Shown: positions 33,872 through 45,600 of the stretch, in pieces
How positions within the stretch are numbered: position 1 is the first letter of the stretch
Layout: every line of letters starts with the position of its first letter
Source: Stenotrophomonas tumulicola
GTDB taxonomy: Bacteria > Pseudomonadota > Gammaproteobacteria > Xanthomonadales > Xanthomonadaceae
Length of the DNA stretch: 64,000 bases
Direction: 5' to 3'
Assembly (NCBI RefSeq): GCF_014117215.1
Contig: NZ_JACGXS010000001.1
Span: 744,001 to 808,000 of the forward strand
Notes under the pieces: model-generated
Seen by the model: only the letters and a program-made list of their open reading frames with translations
What the model was told of the DNA's origin: nothing
The model's database searches: none
Made by a program: the position numbers and the translations under genes

Positions 33872-35071
33872 ATGCCGCTGTTCGATTACCAGGCGGTTAC
33901 TTCCGGCGGTCACACCGAGAAGGGGCAACTGGACGCAGACAGTCCGCGCGGTGCCCGCCAGGCATTGCGTGGCCGCGGCCTGACCCCGGTGGACGTGCGG
34001 CCGGCCCGCAGCGGTGCCTCGGATTGGCGGCGGCGCGCGCTGTCGGCCACGGAACTGGCGTGGGCCACCCGCCAGTTGTCCAGCCTGCTGGCCGCCCGGC
34101 TGCCACTGGAGGCGGCACTGAGCGCGGTCATCGAACAGGCCGAGAAGGCGCATATCGTGCAGGCGCTGACCGCGGTGCGCACCGACGTGCGCGGCGGACA
34201 GCGGCTGACCGTGGCACTGGCCGCACGCCCGCGTGACTTCCCGCCGATCTACCGCGCATTGGTGGGGGCGGGCGAAGACTCCGGCGACCTGGCGCGGGTG
34301 ATGGAGCGCCTTGCCGACTACATCGAGGAGCGCAACGCGCTGCAGGCCAAGGTCATCACCGCCTTCATCTATCCCGGTGCGATCAGCCTGGTATCGGTGG
34401 CCATCGTGATCTTCCTGCTCAGCTACGTGGTGCCGCAGGTGGTCACCGCCTTCGTGCAGGCACGCCAGGTACTGCCGTTGCTGACGCGGGCGATGCTGGG
34501 CGCCAGCGCCCTGGTGCGCGAATGGGGCGCATGGGGGGCGATTGGCGGCGGGCTTGCCATCACCGGCTGGCGGCTGGCGCTGCGCCGGCCGGACCTGCGC
34601 CTGCGCTGGGACACGCTGATGCTGCGCGTGCCGGTGCTGGGGCGTTTCCTGGTGGGCGTGAACAGCGCACGCTTCGCGTCCACGCTGGCCATCCTGATCG
34701 ACGCCGGCGTGCCGCTGCTGCGCGCGCTGGAGGCGGCGCGGCAGACACTGGGCAATGCGCACCTTGCACGCTGCGCCGACGATGTCGCCGCGCGCGTGCG
34801 CGAAGGTGCGCCCTTGGGGGCGGCGCTGAAGGTACAGAAAGTGTATCCGCCGATCCTGGTGCACCTGGTGACCAGCGGCGAGAAAACCGGTGCACTGGCG
34901 CCGTTGCTGGACCGCGCGGCACAGACCATTTCGCGCGAGATCGAGCGCCGCGCGATGGCGCTGACCGCGTTGCTGGAGCCCACGATGATCCTGGTGATGG
35001 GCGGGGTGGTGTTGACCATCGTGCTGGCGGTGCTGATGCCGATCATGGAAATGAACCAACTGGTGGGTTGA
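33872..35071 (+). CDS. gspF: T2SS inner-membrane platform protein GspF
   Basis: This 399-residue polytopic protein contains two T2SSF domains (about 70-195 and 270-395) and three membrane segments (ISLVSVAIVIFLLSYVVPQV, WGAIGGGLAITGW and TMILVMGGVVLTIVLAVLMP). Conserved pieces include LSSLLAARLPLEAALSAVIE and FASTLAILIDAGVPLLRALE. It is the last gene of the first T2SS run; gspC, H, I and J are found 14 kb further on, and no prepilin peptidase gene is in the window. Confidence 0.93.
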   Translation: MPLFDYQAVTSGGHTEKGQLDADSPRGARQALRGRGLTPVDVRPARSGASDWRRRALSATELAWATRQLSSLLAARLPLEAALSAVIEQAEKAHIVQALTAVRTDVRGGQRLTVALAARPRDFPPIYRALVGAGEDSGDLARVMERLADYIEERNALQAKVITAFIYPGAISLVSVAIVIFLLSYVVPQVVTAFVQARQVLPLLTRAMLGASALVREWGAWGAIGGGLAITGWRLALRRPDLRLRWDTLMLRVPVLGRFLVGVNSARFASTLAILIDAGVPLLRALEAARQTLGNAHLARCADDVAARVREGAPLGAALKVQKVYPPILVHLVTSGEKTGALAPLLDRAAQTISREIERRAMALTALLEPTMILVMGGVVLTIVLAVLMPIMEMNQLVG

Positions 35072-35090
35072 AGCCGGCCAGCGGAAATTC

Positions 35091-35129
35091 TCCACACAAT
35101 CCTCCACACCTTTTCGCCGTCTTCCACAC
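35091..35129. repeat. Three TCCACAC direct repeats
   Basis: TCCACAC occurs at 35091, 35103 and 35123 in the 210-base gap between gspF and the phosphate-binding protein gene. The second and third copies extend to TCCACACCTTT. Spacing is 12 and 20 bases. A possible regulatory role is inferred only from position. No clear Pho box was found in the gap, though CTGTCAT occurs once at about 35144. Confidence 0.35.
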
Positions 35130-35281
35130 CTTTCTTAAGCGATCTGTCATCGCACGCGGCCAGCATCGATACCGATGCCGCGGTGCGGACTGGGAGGTCC
35201 ATCGGCGGTAGCGGTCGTAGTGAGTAGTGACGTTCCTCCCTTGGCGTTTCACCTTCGCAGTAAACCCTTCAGGAGATGATC

Positions 35282-36469
35282 ATGCACAAGTACAAGACCC
35301 TGGCCGCGCTGGTTGCCACCGCGCTGCTGTCCCTCGCCGGCACCGCGTCGGCGCAGGTTGCCGTCACCGGTGGCGGCGCCTCGCTGCCGGCCGATCTGTA
35401 CAAGGGTTCGACCGACAGCATCCTGCCGGCCAACTTCAGCTATGCCGTGACCGGCTCGGGCACCGGCAAGAGCGCGTTCCTCACCGACAACTCCAGCCTG
35501 TTCAGCGCCACCGGCACCGTACATTTCGCCGGCAGTGACTCGGTGCTCAGCGCCGGCGAGCTGGCCACCTACAACAGCACCTACAACGTGCCGGGCGACC
35601 CGAACCGCTATGGCGCGCTGCTGCAGTTCCCGTCGGTGGCCACCTCGGTCACCATTCCGTTCAACAAGGCCGGTGCCGCGCTGAACATCTCCGATGCCAA
35701 CCTGTGCGGTATCTTCTCCGGCCAGATCACCACCTGGCAGGGCGTGGCTGGCAGCGGTCGTACCGGTACCCTCCAGGTGGTTTATCGCAACGAGAGCAGC
35801 GGCACCAGCGAACTGCTGACCCGCTTCCTGACCACGGTCTGCGCCTCGCAGAACCTGGCGGGCACCACGCTGAAGCAGGTCAATGGCGTGCCGCGCTTCT
35901 CGGTGCAGTCGACCTTCAAGAACCTGTTCGTCAACAACACCGCCCCGGCCACCTTCGTCGCCGCGCCGGCCGACGGCGGCACCTCGCTGTACAACGCGGT
36001 GTTTGCTGCCACCGGCCGCATCGGCTATGTCGGCCCGGACGTGATCCCGGACTTGACCGATGCAACCCGTATCGCCACCCTGCGTGGGTTCTCGCCGGAC
36101 GAAGTGAGCGTACAGGAGACGCTTGAGACGATCGCTCCGCCGAGCACCGTGGCCGACTTGGCCAATCCGGAGAAGTGGGTGCCGGTGTTCACCGATCCGG
36201 CTGATGGCTACCCGATCGCTGGCTACACCAACCTGATCATCGGGCAGTGCTACAGGGATAGCGACGTGACCACCGCCCTGCGTGGCTATCTTGCCCGCCA
36301 GTACAGCCCGGGTACCGCTGGCCTGAACGACGCGGCCATCCGTGCGCATGGCTTCATTCCGCTGACCCAGCTCTGGCGCGATGCCATCCGCAACAACCTG
36401 GTGCTGGCGAGCGCAGACAACGGTCTGGGCAACACGACCGACTGCAACGCCATCGGCCGTCCACAGTAA
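35282..36469 (+). CDS. PstS-like phosphate-binding secreted protein
   Basis: This is a 395-residue periplasmic-binding-protein-fold protein with a signal peptide (LLSLAGTASA/QVAVTGGGAS). Its mature start VTGGGASLPADLYKGS corresponds to the phosphate-binding loop region of PstS and DING proteins; FAGSDSVLSAGEL and YRNESSGTSELLTRFLTTV are the other ligand loops. AGGAG is six bases before the ATG. No pst transporter genes are present; instead it directly follows T2SS genes, the position held by the secreted phosphatase gene in the P. aeruginosa hxc locus. It is therefore likely a T2SS cargo (inference) rather than an ABC-transporter component. Confidence 0.82.
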   Translation: MHKYKTLAALVATALLSLAGTASAQVAVTGGGASLPADLYKGSTDSILPANFSYAVTGSGTGKSAFLTDNSSLFSATGTVHFAGSDSVLSAGELATYNSTYNVPGDPNRYGALLQFPSVATSVTIPFNKAGAALNISDANLCGIFSGQITTWQGVAGSGRTGTLQVVYRNESSGTSELLTRFLTTVCASQNLAGTTLKQVNGVPRFSVQSTFKNLFVNNTAPATFVAAPADGGTSLYNAVFAATGRIGYVGPDVIPDLTDATRIATLRGFSPDEVSVQETLETIAPPSTVADLANPEKWVPVFTDPADGYPIAGYTNLIIGQCYRDSDVTTALRGYLARQYSPGTAGLNDAAIRAHGFIPLTQLWRDAIRNNLVLASADNGLGNTTDCNAIGRPQ

Positions 36470-36497
36470 GCGCTTCGCATCAACGGAATGATGCCCA

Positions 36498-36532
36498 GGG
36501 TGCCGGCCGCAACGCCGGCACCCTTTCTGTTT
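36498..36532 (+). terminator. Rho-independent terminator after the phosphate-binding protein gene
   Basis: GGGTGCCGGC, loop CGCAAC, GCCGGCACCC, then TTTCTGTTT: a perfect ten-base-pair stem followed by a T-rich run. It separates the secreted phosphate-binding protein transcript from the giant exoprotein gene, which must then have its own promoter in the 130 bases that follow. Confidence 0.88.
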
Positions 36533-36665
36533 GACGCCCCCTTCACTTCGCTGTCGGCTTTGCGCCGTCGCCGCCGTCTATCAGATGCGTGGCCAGCCGT
36601 TGCCGCCGGCCGCATCCATCCTGCCACCGCCCGCCTGGGCGGGTCCCATGGTTGACGAGGTCCCG

Positions 36666-39600
36666 ATGTCGCACCTGCTTTCGCCTGCCGCGCGCCGCGC
36701 CGCCGCTTCCCGCCGCACCTTCGGCAACCACCCGATGGCCTGGGCCATCGCCGTGGCGCTGGGCACCATCGCGGTGCCGGTATCGGCGCAGCAGGCGTTC
36801 AGCCCGGCCTGGTTCGCCAACAAGGGCGCGGCGCAGAGCACCGCGGCGCAGACTGGGCGCCTGCCCAACGGCGTGCCGGTCAACTTCGGTGCGCCCACCC
36901 AGCAGCAGGACGCCGCGCGGCAGAAGCTGCAGCAGTCGATCGACAACCTCGGCACCGCCGCGCAGGCCATCGCGCTGCAGCAGCGCCTGCAGGAGCAGGC
37001 CCGGCAGAGCCTGCGCGCGGCCGGCTACGTGGTGGCCGACGGCCTGGCCAGCGGTGGCCTGAAGGTCGATGAGGACCCGTTGACCCGGGGCTGGTTGAAT
37101 GCCCGCGAGGCGATCCAGGGCCAGGGCAGCGACGGACGGGTGCAGGTCAGCATCGAACAGACCGCCGACAAGGCGGTGCTGAACTGGGAAACCTTCAACG
37201 TCGGCGGCAACACCACGCTGAGCTTCAACCAGAACGCCGACTGGGCCGTGCTGAACCGGGTCAACGATCCGAGCGCACGGCCCAGCCAGATCCTCGGCCA
37301 GATCAACGCGCCCGGCACCGTGCTGGTGGCCAACCGCAACGGTGTGGTGTTCGGCAACAACAGCCAGGTCAACGTACGCAACCTGGTAGCGGCGGCGGCA
37401 CGTATCAGCGATACCCAGTTCGCCGACAACGGCATCTACAGCGCTGACGCCAACACTGCGGCATTGACCGATGCCGTCGGCGCGGTGATGGTCGAACAGG
37501 GCGCACGCATCACCACCCACGAGCCGGGCACTGCCACCCGTAGCGGTGGCTACGTGCTGCTGGCCGGACACAGCGTGGACAATGCCGGCCAGATCGAAAC
37601 CCGCAAGGGCCAGGCGCAGCTCGCCGCCGGCGACAGTTTCGTGATACGCCGCGGCGTGGGCACCGCGCAGAACACCGCCTCGACCACCCGTGGCAACGAA
37701 ATCGCCCCGCGCTTCAACGCCGACAGCAGCGCCGGCAGCGTGCGCAACAGCGGCCTGATCCAGGCCCGCGAGGGCGACATCACCCTGGCCGGGCGCCAGG
37801 TGGAGCAGGCCGGCGTGGTCGTGGCGACCACCACGGTGAACCAGCGCGGCAGCGTGCACCTGCTCAATGCGATCAGCGATGCGCAGGGTGAGGTGACCCT
37901 TGCCAGTGGTTCAACCACGGCGGTGTTGCTGGAAGATGATGGCAAGACCACCGCACTGGACAGCCAGCGCGACGCGCTGATCGCCGAGTCTGCCACGCAG
38001 GACGCGCTGCGTGGCACCAGCAACAGCGGCAGCTTCGACAACCTGTCACGGATGCAGGACCGCCGCGACCAGTCGCGCGTGGAGATCGTGTCAGGCGGCA
38101 ACGTAGCCTTCGCCGGCGATTCGCTGACCGTGGCGACGGGTGGCCAGGTCGTGGTCGACGCGGCTGGCCGCAGCGTGCTGGCCGACGGCGCGCGCGTGGA
38201 CGTTTCCGGTGCCACCGGGGTCAAGGTGGCGATGGAGAGCAACAACGTCAAGATCAACGTGCAGGGCAATGAACTGCGTGATTCGCCGGACAACCGCGAT
38301 ACCGGCAAGCTCAACAACCTTAACGACAACAGCGCGTGGATCGACCGCCGTGAGCTGATCCACGTGCCGGCCGGCACCGGTGGCTACGAAGCCGAGCGCT
38401 GGTATGCCGCCGGCGGCCTGCTGGAAGTAGGCGGCTACCTCGACAACCAGGGCCACGGCATCGGCGAATGGGCGGCGCAGGGCGGCAGCGTGCTGCTGGG
38501 CGGCAGCGAAGTGATCACCCAGGCCGGTTCGCGCATCAACCTGGCCGGCGGCAGTCTGGACGTGGCCAGCGGGACGATCCACCAGACCTGGCTGCGCGGT
38601 AATGACGGCAACCTGTATCGGCTGGACGACGCGCCGGCCAACGTGGTGTTCGCCGGCCTGTACCAGGGCTATGCGCGCGAACATGCGCGCTGGGGCGTCA
38701 CCGAGAATTTCCGCAACCCGGTCATCGCCAGCGAAACGCGGCTGGAAAACGGCTATACCGTGGGCCGTGACGCCGGCCAGCTGAAGTTGTCCGCGCCGAC
38801 GGTGGTGCTGGACGGTGACATCGACACCAGCACCTTCCAGGGCAGCCGCCAGCAGCGTGGACCGGACACTGCGCTGGACGGCTATGCACAGGCGCAGACG
38901 GCGGTGGCGCGCAACGCATCGCTGCTGCTGGGCCGCTACAGCACGAGTGGTCGTGGCGGTGGGTTCGCCACCGATGTGCGCATCGGCGACACCGCGCCGG
39001 CCCTGGCGGACTGGGAACTGCAGGCGCCGCTGGACGAAGCGCGCCGCAATACGTTCTGGATCGATGCCGATGCGCTGAGCACGCAGCAGTGGGGCCGGCT
39101 GGACCTGGTCAGCACCGACAGCATCCACGTCACCGGCGATGTGCGCCTGCAGGATGGCGGCACGCTGGCCTTCAATGCGGCACAGGTACTCCTCGATGGC
39201 AGCATCACCGCGCATGGCGGCACGCTGGAAGCGGGCAACCTGCTGACTGTTCTGGGCAACAACACCCAGGCGCTGCTGAAGGACGGACGTAGCCTGGTTG
39301 CGCTGGGTGACAACGCACGCATCGATCTGTCCGGCACCTGGACCAATGCGTTGACGGATCCCACGGCGGGCAACCGCAGTGCCTGGAGCGACGGCGGCAG
39401 CGTGCGCCTGGAAAACAGCCACGATGTTCAGCTTGGTGCGGGCAGCAGCGTGCTGCTGGATGCCGGTGGACGCGTCGACAGCGATGGTGCGGTCAGTGGC
39501 GGCAAGGGCGGCAGCCTGGCCGTGCGCGCCGATGACGGACGCGTCAGCAGCGATGGCAGTGGGCGGGTCGCACTGGGCGACGGCGTGGTGATCAGCGCGC

Positions 39601-42600
39601 TGGGCATGCAGGGCGGTGGCGCGTTTTCGCTGGAGACCGGTGGTGGCGTCCTGATCGGCGATGCGCCGCAGGACGACGAACGACTGCGGATCGACACGGC
39701 CTTGTTCGGCAACGGTTTTTCCAGCTACGACATCAACGGCCATACCGGGCTTGACGTGGCTGACGGCACCCAACTGCGGGTGCTGCAGCCCGGGCTGCGC
39801 CAGGCGGCCGATGCCGCCGCCGCGCAGGACCGTGCGGCCGCCTTCGAGCGCTGGCTGGCGCCGCTGTACCAGGTGGACCCGGCCAGCGGTACGGTCAGCC
39901 AGCGCGCAGGTGCCAGCCTGGGCCTGCGTTCGGAGCGTGCCAACCAGGGCGGCGACCTGCGCATCGGCGCCGGGGCCACGGTCGAGGTAGACAGTGGCCA
40001 GAGCATCGCGTTGCGCGCAGGCAACGAGATCGCCGTGGATGGCACGCTGCGCGCGCGCAGCGGGCGCGTTTCGCTGGATGATGTCCGCCATCCGGAGCGC
40101 CTGTTCGACAGCGAGCCCGGCTCGCGTACCTGGCGCATCGGCGAGGCGGCGCTCATCGACGTCAGCGCCGACGCCTTCACTGCCACCGATGCCAGCGGGC
40201 GCCTGCAGGGCGTGGTGCACCAGGGTGGCAGCATCGAGATCGGTGGCGCACTGGACTGGGAACAGGACGACCAGATCGCCAACCGTCCGGTGGATGCCTT
40301 CGTGGTGATTGAACAGGGTGCGCGGCTGCAGGCTGCCGGCACCAGCGCCCAGTTGGATGTACAGGGTCATGGGCGGCAGCAGGTGGACAGCGATGGCGGC
40401 AGCATCGTGCTGCGCGTAGCCAACGCACTGTACCTGGACGGGACGATGGATGCGGCCGCCGGTGGCAGCGGTGCGCAGGGTGGCACGCTGGGCATTGCCT
40501 TCGGCGGCGGCATCTATGCGCCGGCCGCGACGGATGCCGTACTGGTGCCGCGTGCGATCACGCTGGGCCAGCAACGTCGCGAAACGGGCCTGCAGGACAC
40601 GCCCTCCTACGGTCACGCCTATCTGGGCGTGGAGCAGATCCGTGACGGCGGTTTCGACCACCTGGCGCTGTTCGGCGATCTCCGTGCCGAAGGCGACGTC
40701 ACCCTGGCGATGGGGCAGAGCCTGCGCCTGCACAGCCTCAGCCGTACCGGTCTGGGTTTCGCTCCCGGCACGGCAGCGGAGAGCAGCTTCACCCTTGCCG
40801 CCCCCTACCTGCGCCTGGCACAGGGGCGCTGGCAGCAGTTGTCCGGCCAGAACCTGCGCACCGCGGATGAGGCACCGCTGGAGCGCGACGTCGGGCATCG
40901 GCTACGTGCCGACGCGGGCCTGATCGATGTGCGCGACAGCGTCCATTTCGCTGGTTTCGACCAGGTGGACCTGCGTAGCAGCGGCGATATCCGCCTGCTG
41001 GCCGGCGTGGCCAGTTCCGACAACCTGGACGCGCAGTTGTTCGCGCCGAAGCAGATGGATCTGACCGCCGCGCAGATCTATCCGACCACCGGTGCGCGTG
41101 CACGCATCAGCGTCGGATTGAGTGAAAACAACCTTGCGACTGGCGACATGGGCAACTGGGTCGACCCGGCCGCACGGCTGCGGATAGCACGCACCGCAGG
41201 CAGCAACGCGGTGGTGCCGCACTCGGTGTTCGGCTCACTGTCCCTGTCCGGTCCCAACATCGAACAGGGCGGCGTGGTGCGTGCCCCGCTGGGCCGGCTG
41301 CAGATCGGCGGTTTGAACCCTGACAACACCGTGGGCGCTGACGTGGTGCTGCGCGCCGGCAGCGTTACCTCCACCAGCGGCACCGGGCTGTCCTTGCCCT
41401 ACGGTGGCACCGTGGACGGGCTGCAATGGTATGTCGACGGCCGCCTGCAGGATGCGTCAACCGCCGCCGTGTTGACCACCGGAATCGAGATCACTGCGGC
41501 ACGCACCCACGTTGAAGCCGGCGCCCTGCTGGACCTGTCCGGCGGTGGCGACGTGACCGGCGCGGCACATGTGAGTGGCCGCGGTGGGTCGGTGGACATC
41601 CTGCGCCACGCCCTGGCCGATGCCAACCCGGCTTACGGCTTCAGCGAATCGGGGAGCCCGGTGTATGCCATCGTGCCCGGTTTTGCCGCCGGCCAGGCGC
41701 CGGCGGGGCTGGCGCAGGGCAGCCAGGATCCGGCGCTCGGCCAGCAGGTGGTGATTCCGGCGGGGGTGCCCGGCCTGGCCGCCGGTACCTACACCCTGCT
41801 GCCGGCGGTGTATGCGTTGCAGCCGGGTGCATTCCGGGTGGAGATAGGGCGCAGCGGTACCGTGGGTGTCGGTGCGCCGGTGGCGACCGGCACCGGTTCG
41901 TGGCGGATTGATGGGCAACAGGGCAACGCTCTGGCTGGTACGGTGTCGCCGCTGCTGACCCAGTTGCTGGTGACGCCCGCCGACACAGTGCGCCGTCATT
42001 CCGGCTACAACGAAACCAGCCACGACCAGTTCATCGCCAGTGATGCACAGCGGCGCGGTCTGCCGCTTGGCCAGCAGACCGTGGATGCAGGCAGGCTGAT
42101 GTTCACCCTGTCGCAAGGCGCTGGCCGCGACGGACACGCTGCGCTGGAGGTGGACGGCGATGCGCGCTTCGCCGCAGCCGAAGGCAGCAAGGGCCGCGGC
42201 GGCACGTTGACAGTTGACACCAACGGGACGCTGGAAATCCTCGCGGCGGGGCAGGCCTCGACGCTGGATGACGCGGAAACCGGCGCGTCGGTGCATGCCG
42301 ATGCGTTGACGGCCCTGCAGCCGTCCAGGCTGACGCTGGGAGCGGCTCTTGGATCGGGGGCGACAAGCGCCGCGAATGGCATCCTGGTTCGCGACGGCGC
42401 CGTGTTGTCGGCGCCGGAACTGCTGCTGGGAGCGACCGAAGGCGGGCGCGGCATCGTCGTCGAGCAGGGCGCCACGCTGAGCACGCTGGGCCGCGGCGCG
42501 GCCGCGTTCGACGCGCGGGATGGGTATTACTATGAGAGCAGGAATTCAGCCCTGCTGGCGCTTTCGAACGGTGAGGTGAACCTGTTGCCAGTGGAAGGCG

Positions 42601-45600
42601 ACGGCAATGTGAACATCGATATCGGGGCCTGCGTAACCACCTGCGATGGCGAAGCGCTGCTGGTATCCGAAGGCAGCATCATGGCCTCCACCAACGGCCG
42701 GTTCGAGTTGCAGGACAATGCCCGCTATGGCACCCGCCGGCTGGGGCTGGCGGTGGCGGCGATCAACCTCGGTCAGGCCGGGGCGCTGCAGGCCGCCGCT
42801 GCGGAGGGCGCGTTGCCGCCAGGACTGACGCTGAACCAGCAGGTCCTGGAGCAGTTGCTGCGCGGCAATACGGCGATCGGCGCGCCGGCACTGGAAGCGC
42901 TCAGCCTGAGTGCGGGTAATGCGATCAACGTGTTCGGCAGCGTGGAGCTGGACACGCGCGCCATCGCGGGCGGTCGCGGCCTGCAGCAACTGGTGCTGGG
43001 GGCGCCGGCCATCCATGGGTATGGCGACGCCAACGATCGCGCGCGCATCCATGCCAACACGCTGGTCTGGGACGGTACGCTGACCAGCGGCCAGCAGATC
43101 GGCAGCGATGCCACCGTGCCGCAGGGCGCTGCCATGGTGGATCGCCTGGGCAGCGGCCAGCTGGACATCGTGGCCTCCACCATCGAACTGGGTTCGGCGC
43201 CGTTTACCCGGCGCAGTTCCGAAGCGCGCGCCGGGCGCCAGCTGTTGGGCTTCTCATCGGTGAACCTGCAGGCCAGCGACCGGCTGCTGTTCTCCGGCAA
43301 GGGCGGCCTGGATGTATTCCAGCACCAGGGCGACTACGTGGCGGGCGAAGGCTGGCAGTACAGCGGCGGTGCGCTGGATATCGAAACGCCGCTGCTGACC
43401 GGCGCCGAAGCGGCGCAACTGGCGGTACGCAGCGGCGGCGCGATCACCTTGCATGGGGCGGCCGGCGGTGCGGGGGGTGACAACGCGGCACTGGGCGCCG
43501 AGCTGTCGCTGCAGGCTACCGACATCGTGCTGGACAGCAGGGTGCAGCTGGCCTCCGGCCGGCTGAGCGTGGACGCCCACCACGATGTCACGCTGGGGGC
43601 GAACGCCGACCTGGATCTGGCCGGGCGCAAGGTCAGCCTGTTGGATGTGGACAAATACAGCTGGGGCGGCGACGTGCAGCTCAGCGCCGAGGAAGGCGAT
43701 ATCCGCACCGATGCCGCGTCGCGGATTGATCTGTCGGCGGTGAACAACCGCGGTGGCCGGCTGACCGTGGACGCGATGGGCGCGCAGGGCGGCTGGGTGG
43801 ACCTGGCCGGCAGCCTGCTGGGCGGTGCCAGCGGCCTGTATGAGACGGCCGGCAACCTGCTGCCGTGGGATGGCGGCGAACTGGTGCTGCGCGCGCGCCA
43901 GCTGCAGGATTTCCACGGCCTGAACCTGCGCCTCACCGAAGGCGGCGTGACCGGTGCGCGCAGTTTCCAGCTTGGCGAAGGCGACCTGGTGATCGGTGAT
44001 GAGGTCAAGGCCCGCTTCGTGGATATCAGCGTCGATGGGGGCAGCCTGCAGGTGGACGGCCGCATCGATGCCAGCGGCGTGCAGGTGGGCAGCATCCACC
44101 TGGCCGCGCGCGATGCGCTGCGCGTGCAGGGCACGCTGGACGCGCATGGCAGCGGCCTGCGCGTGGACAGCTACGGCAAGATCATCGACAGCCCGAACCG
44201 CGCCCACGTGGAGCTGACCAGCAGCGAGGGCCGGGTAGCGCTGGGCAGCACGGCGCATATCGACCTGCGCAGCGGCAGCGAGGTGGCCGTGGGCACCGCC
44301 GCCGGCCAGAACGACGGCGCGCCGCGCGGCACGCTGCGCATCAACGTGCCGCGCGTGGGCAGCGACGATGCCGGCATCGACGTGGCCGGCGGGCTGCGGG
44401 TGGACGGCGCGCGCGATATCCAGGTCAACGGCTTCCGCCGCTACACCGACGCGCCGCTGGCGCCGACCGAGGATGTGCACGGTAACCTGCCGCAGCAGCT
44501 GACCCAGGCCTGGCTGGACCAGGTGGTGGACCCTGACAACCGGTTGTGGTTCGACGCCGCGCTGGCCAATGGTGGCCTGCAGCAGCGCCTGGCCGCACTG
44601 GGTACGCATCGCCTGCGACCGGGCGTGGAGATCGTGGCCACCGTCAACGACCAGAACACCCTGGGTGACCTAGTGGTGGCCGGCGACATCGACCTGTCCG
44701 GTTACCGCTATGGGCCACAGGCCGACCGCAACGATCCGACGCGCCGTGGCTTCGGCGAATCGGCGGCGTTGGTGCTGCGTGCCGAGGGCAACATCGATGT
44801 GCGCGGCAGCATCAACGATGGCTTCGCGCCGCCGCCGGCCAATCCGGATGAGGCCGGCTGGATCCTGGTGGAAAACCCCGATGGCGCCAGGCTGACCCCG
44901 TTCGGTGGCGACATCATCGTGCCCAACGAGGGCGTGCAGTTGCAGTCCGGCACCCTCTTCGTTGCCGGCGCGACGCTGAATTATGCGATTCCGGTCCGCG
45001 CGATGACACTGCCCGCCGGCACGGTGGTGCCGACCGACATGCGCATCGCCGCCGACCTGGTGCTGGGTGCCGGCACCGTGCTGCGCGCGGCGGTCACCAC
45101 GGCCGACGGCCAGGTGATCGCGGCCGGCACGGTGCTGCCCGAAGCGTTGGCGCTGGGACAGGGCGCGGTACTGGGCGCGGGCTTCCAGCTGGGGGGCGCG
45201 CTGGCCATGGAAGGCCAGCTGTGGCCGGCCGGCGTCGCCTTGCCGACGGACATGCGGCTGTCCACCGCGCTGGACCTGAAGCCGGGCTCGTTGATTCCGT
45301 CGATGACCGCACTGCAGTTGCCCAACGACCAGCCGGTGAACCTGCGTCCGGTCGGCGCCGATGGCAGCCAGGGCCGCAATTGGGCGCTGGCGCCGATGCT
45401 GCCCGAAGGTACGACATCCTGGGACCTGACTGCGGTGGCCGGTGCGGATACCGGTGCGTCGGACATGCGCGCGCGGCGCTTCGGCGCACGCGGCGACCTG
45501 GTGCTGGCCGATACCCATCACGCAACGATCGGCACGGTGGAAACCACGCAGGTGTTCATTGGTGACCTGGTGGTCAGCCTGCAGGGCGCGCTTGACTGGA

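Noticed and set aside
35282-36469. Start of a pst phosphate ABC transporter operon
   Set aside because: No permease or ATPase genes follow; a terminator and the giant exoprotein gene come next.
38091-40898. A 935-codon open frame on the minus strand, antisense to the giant exoprotein gene
   Set aside because: Long antisense frames are expected in high-GC DNA with G/C third positions. The product has no domain, signal or coherent pattern, while the plus-strand frame is a clear TpsA beta-helix.
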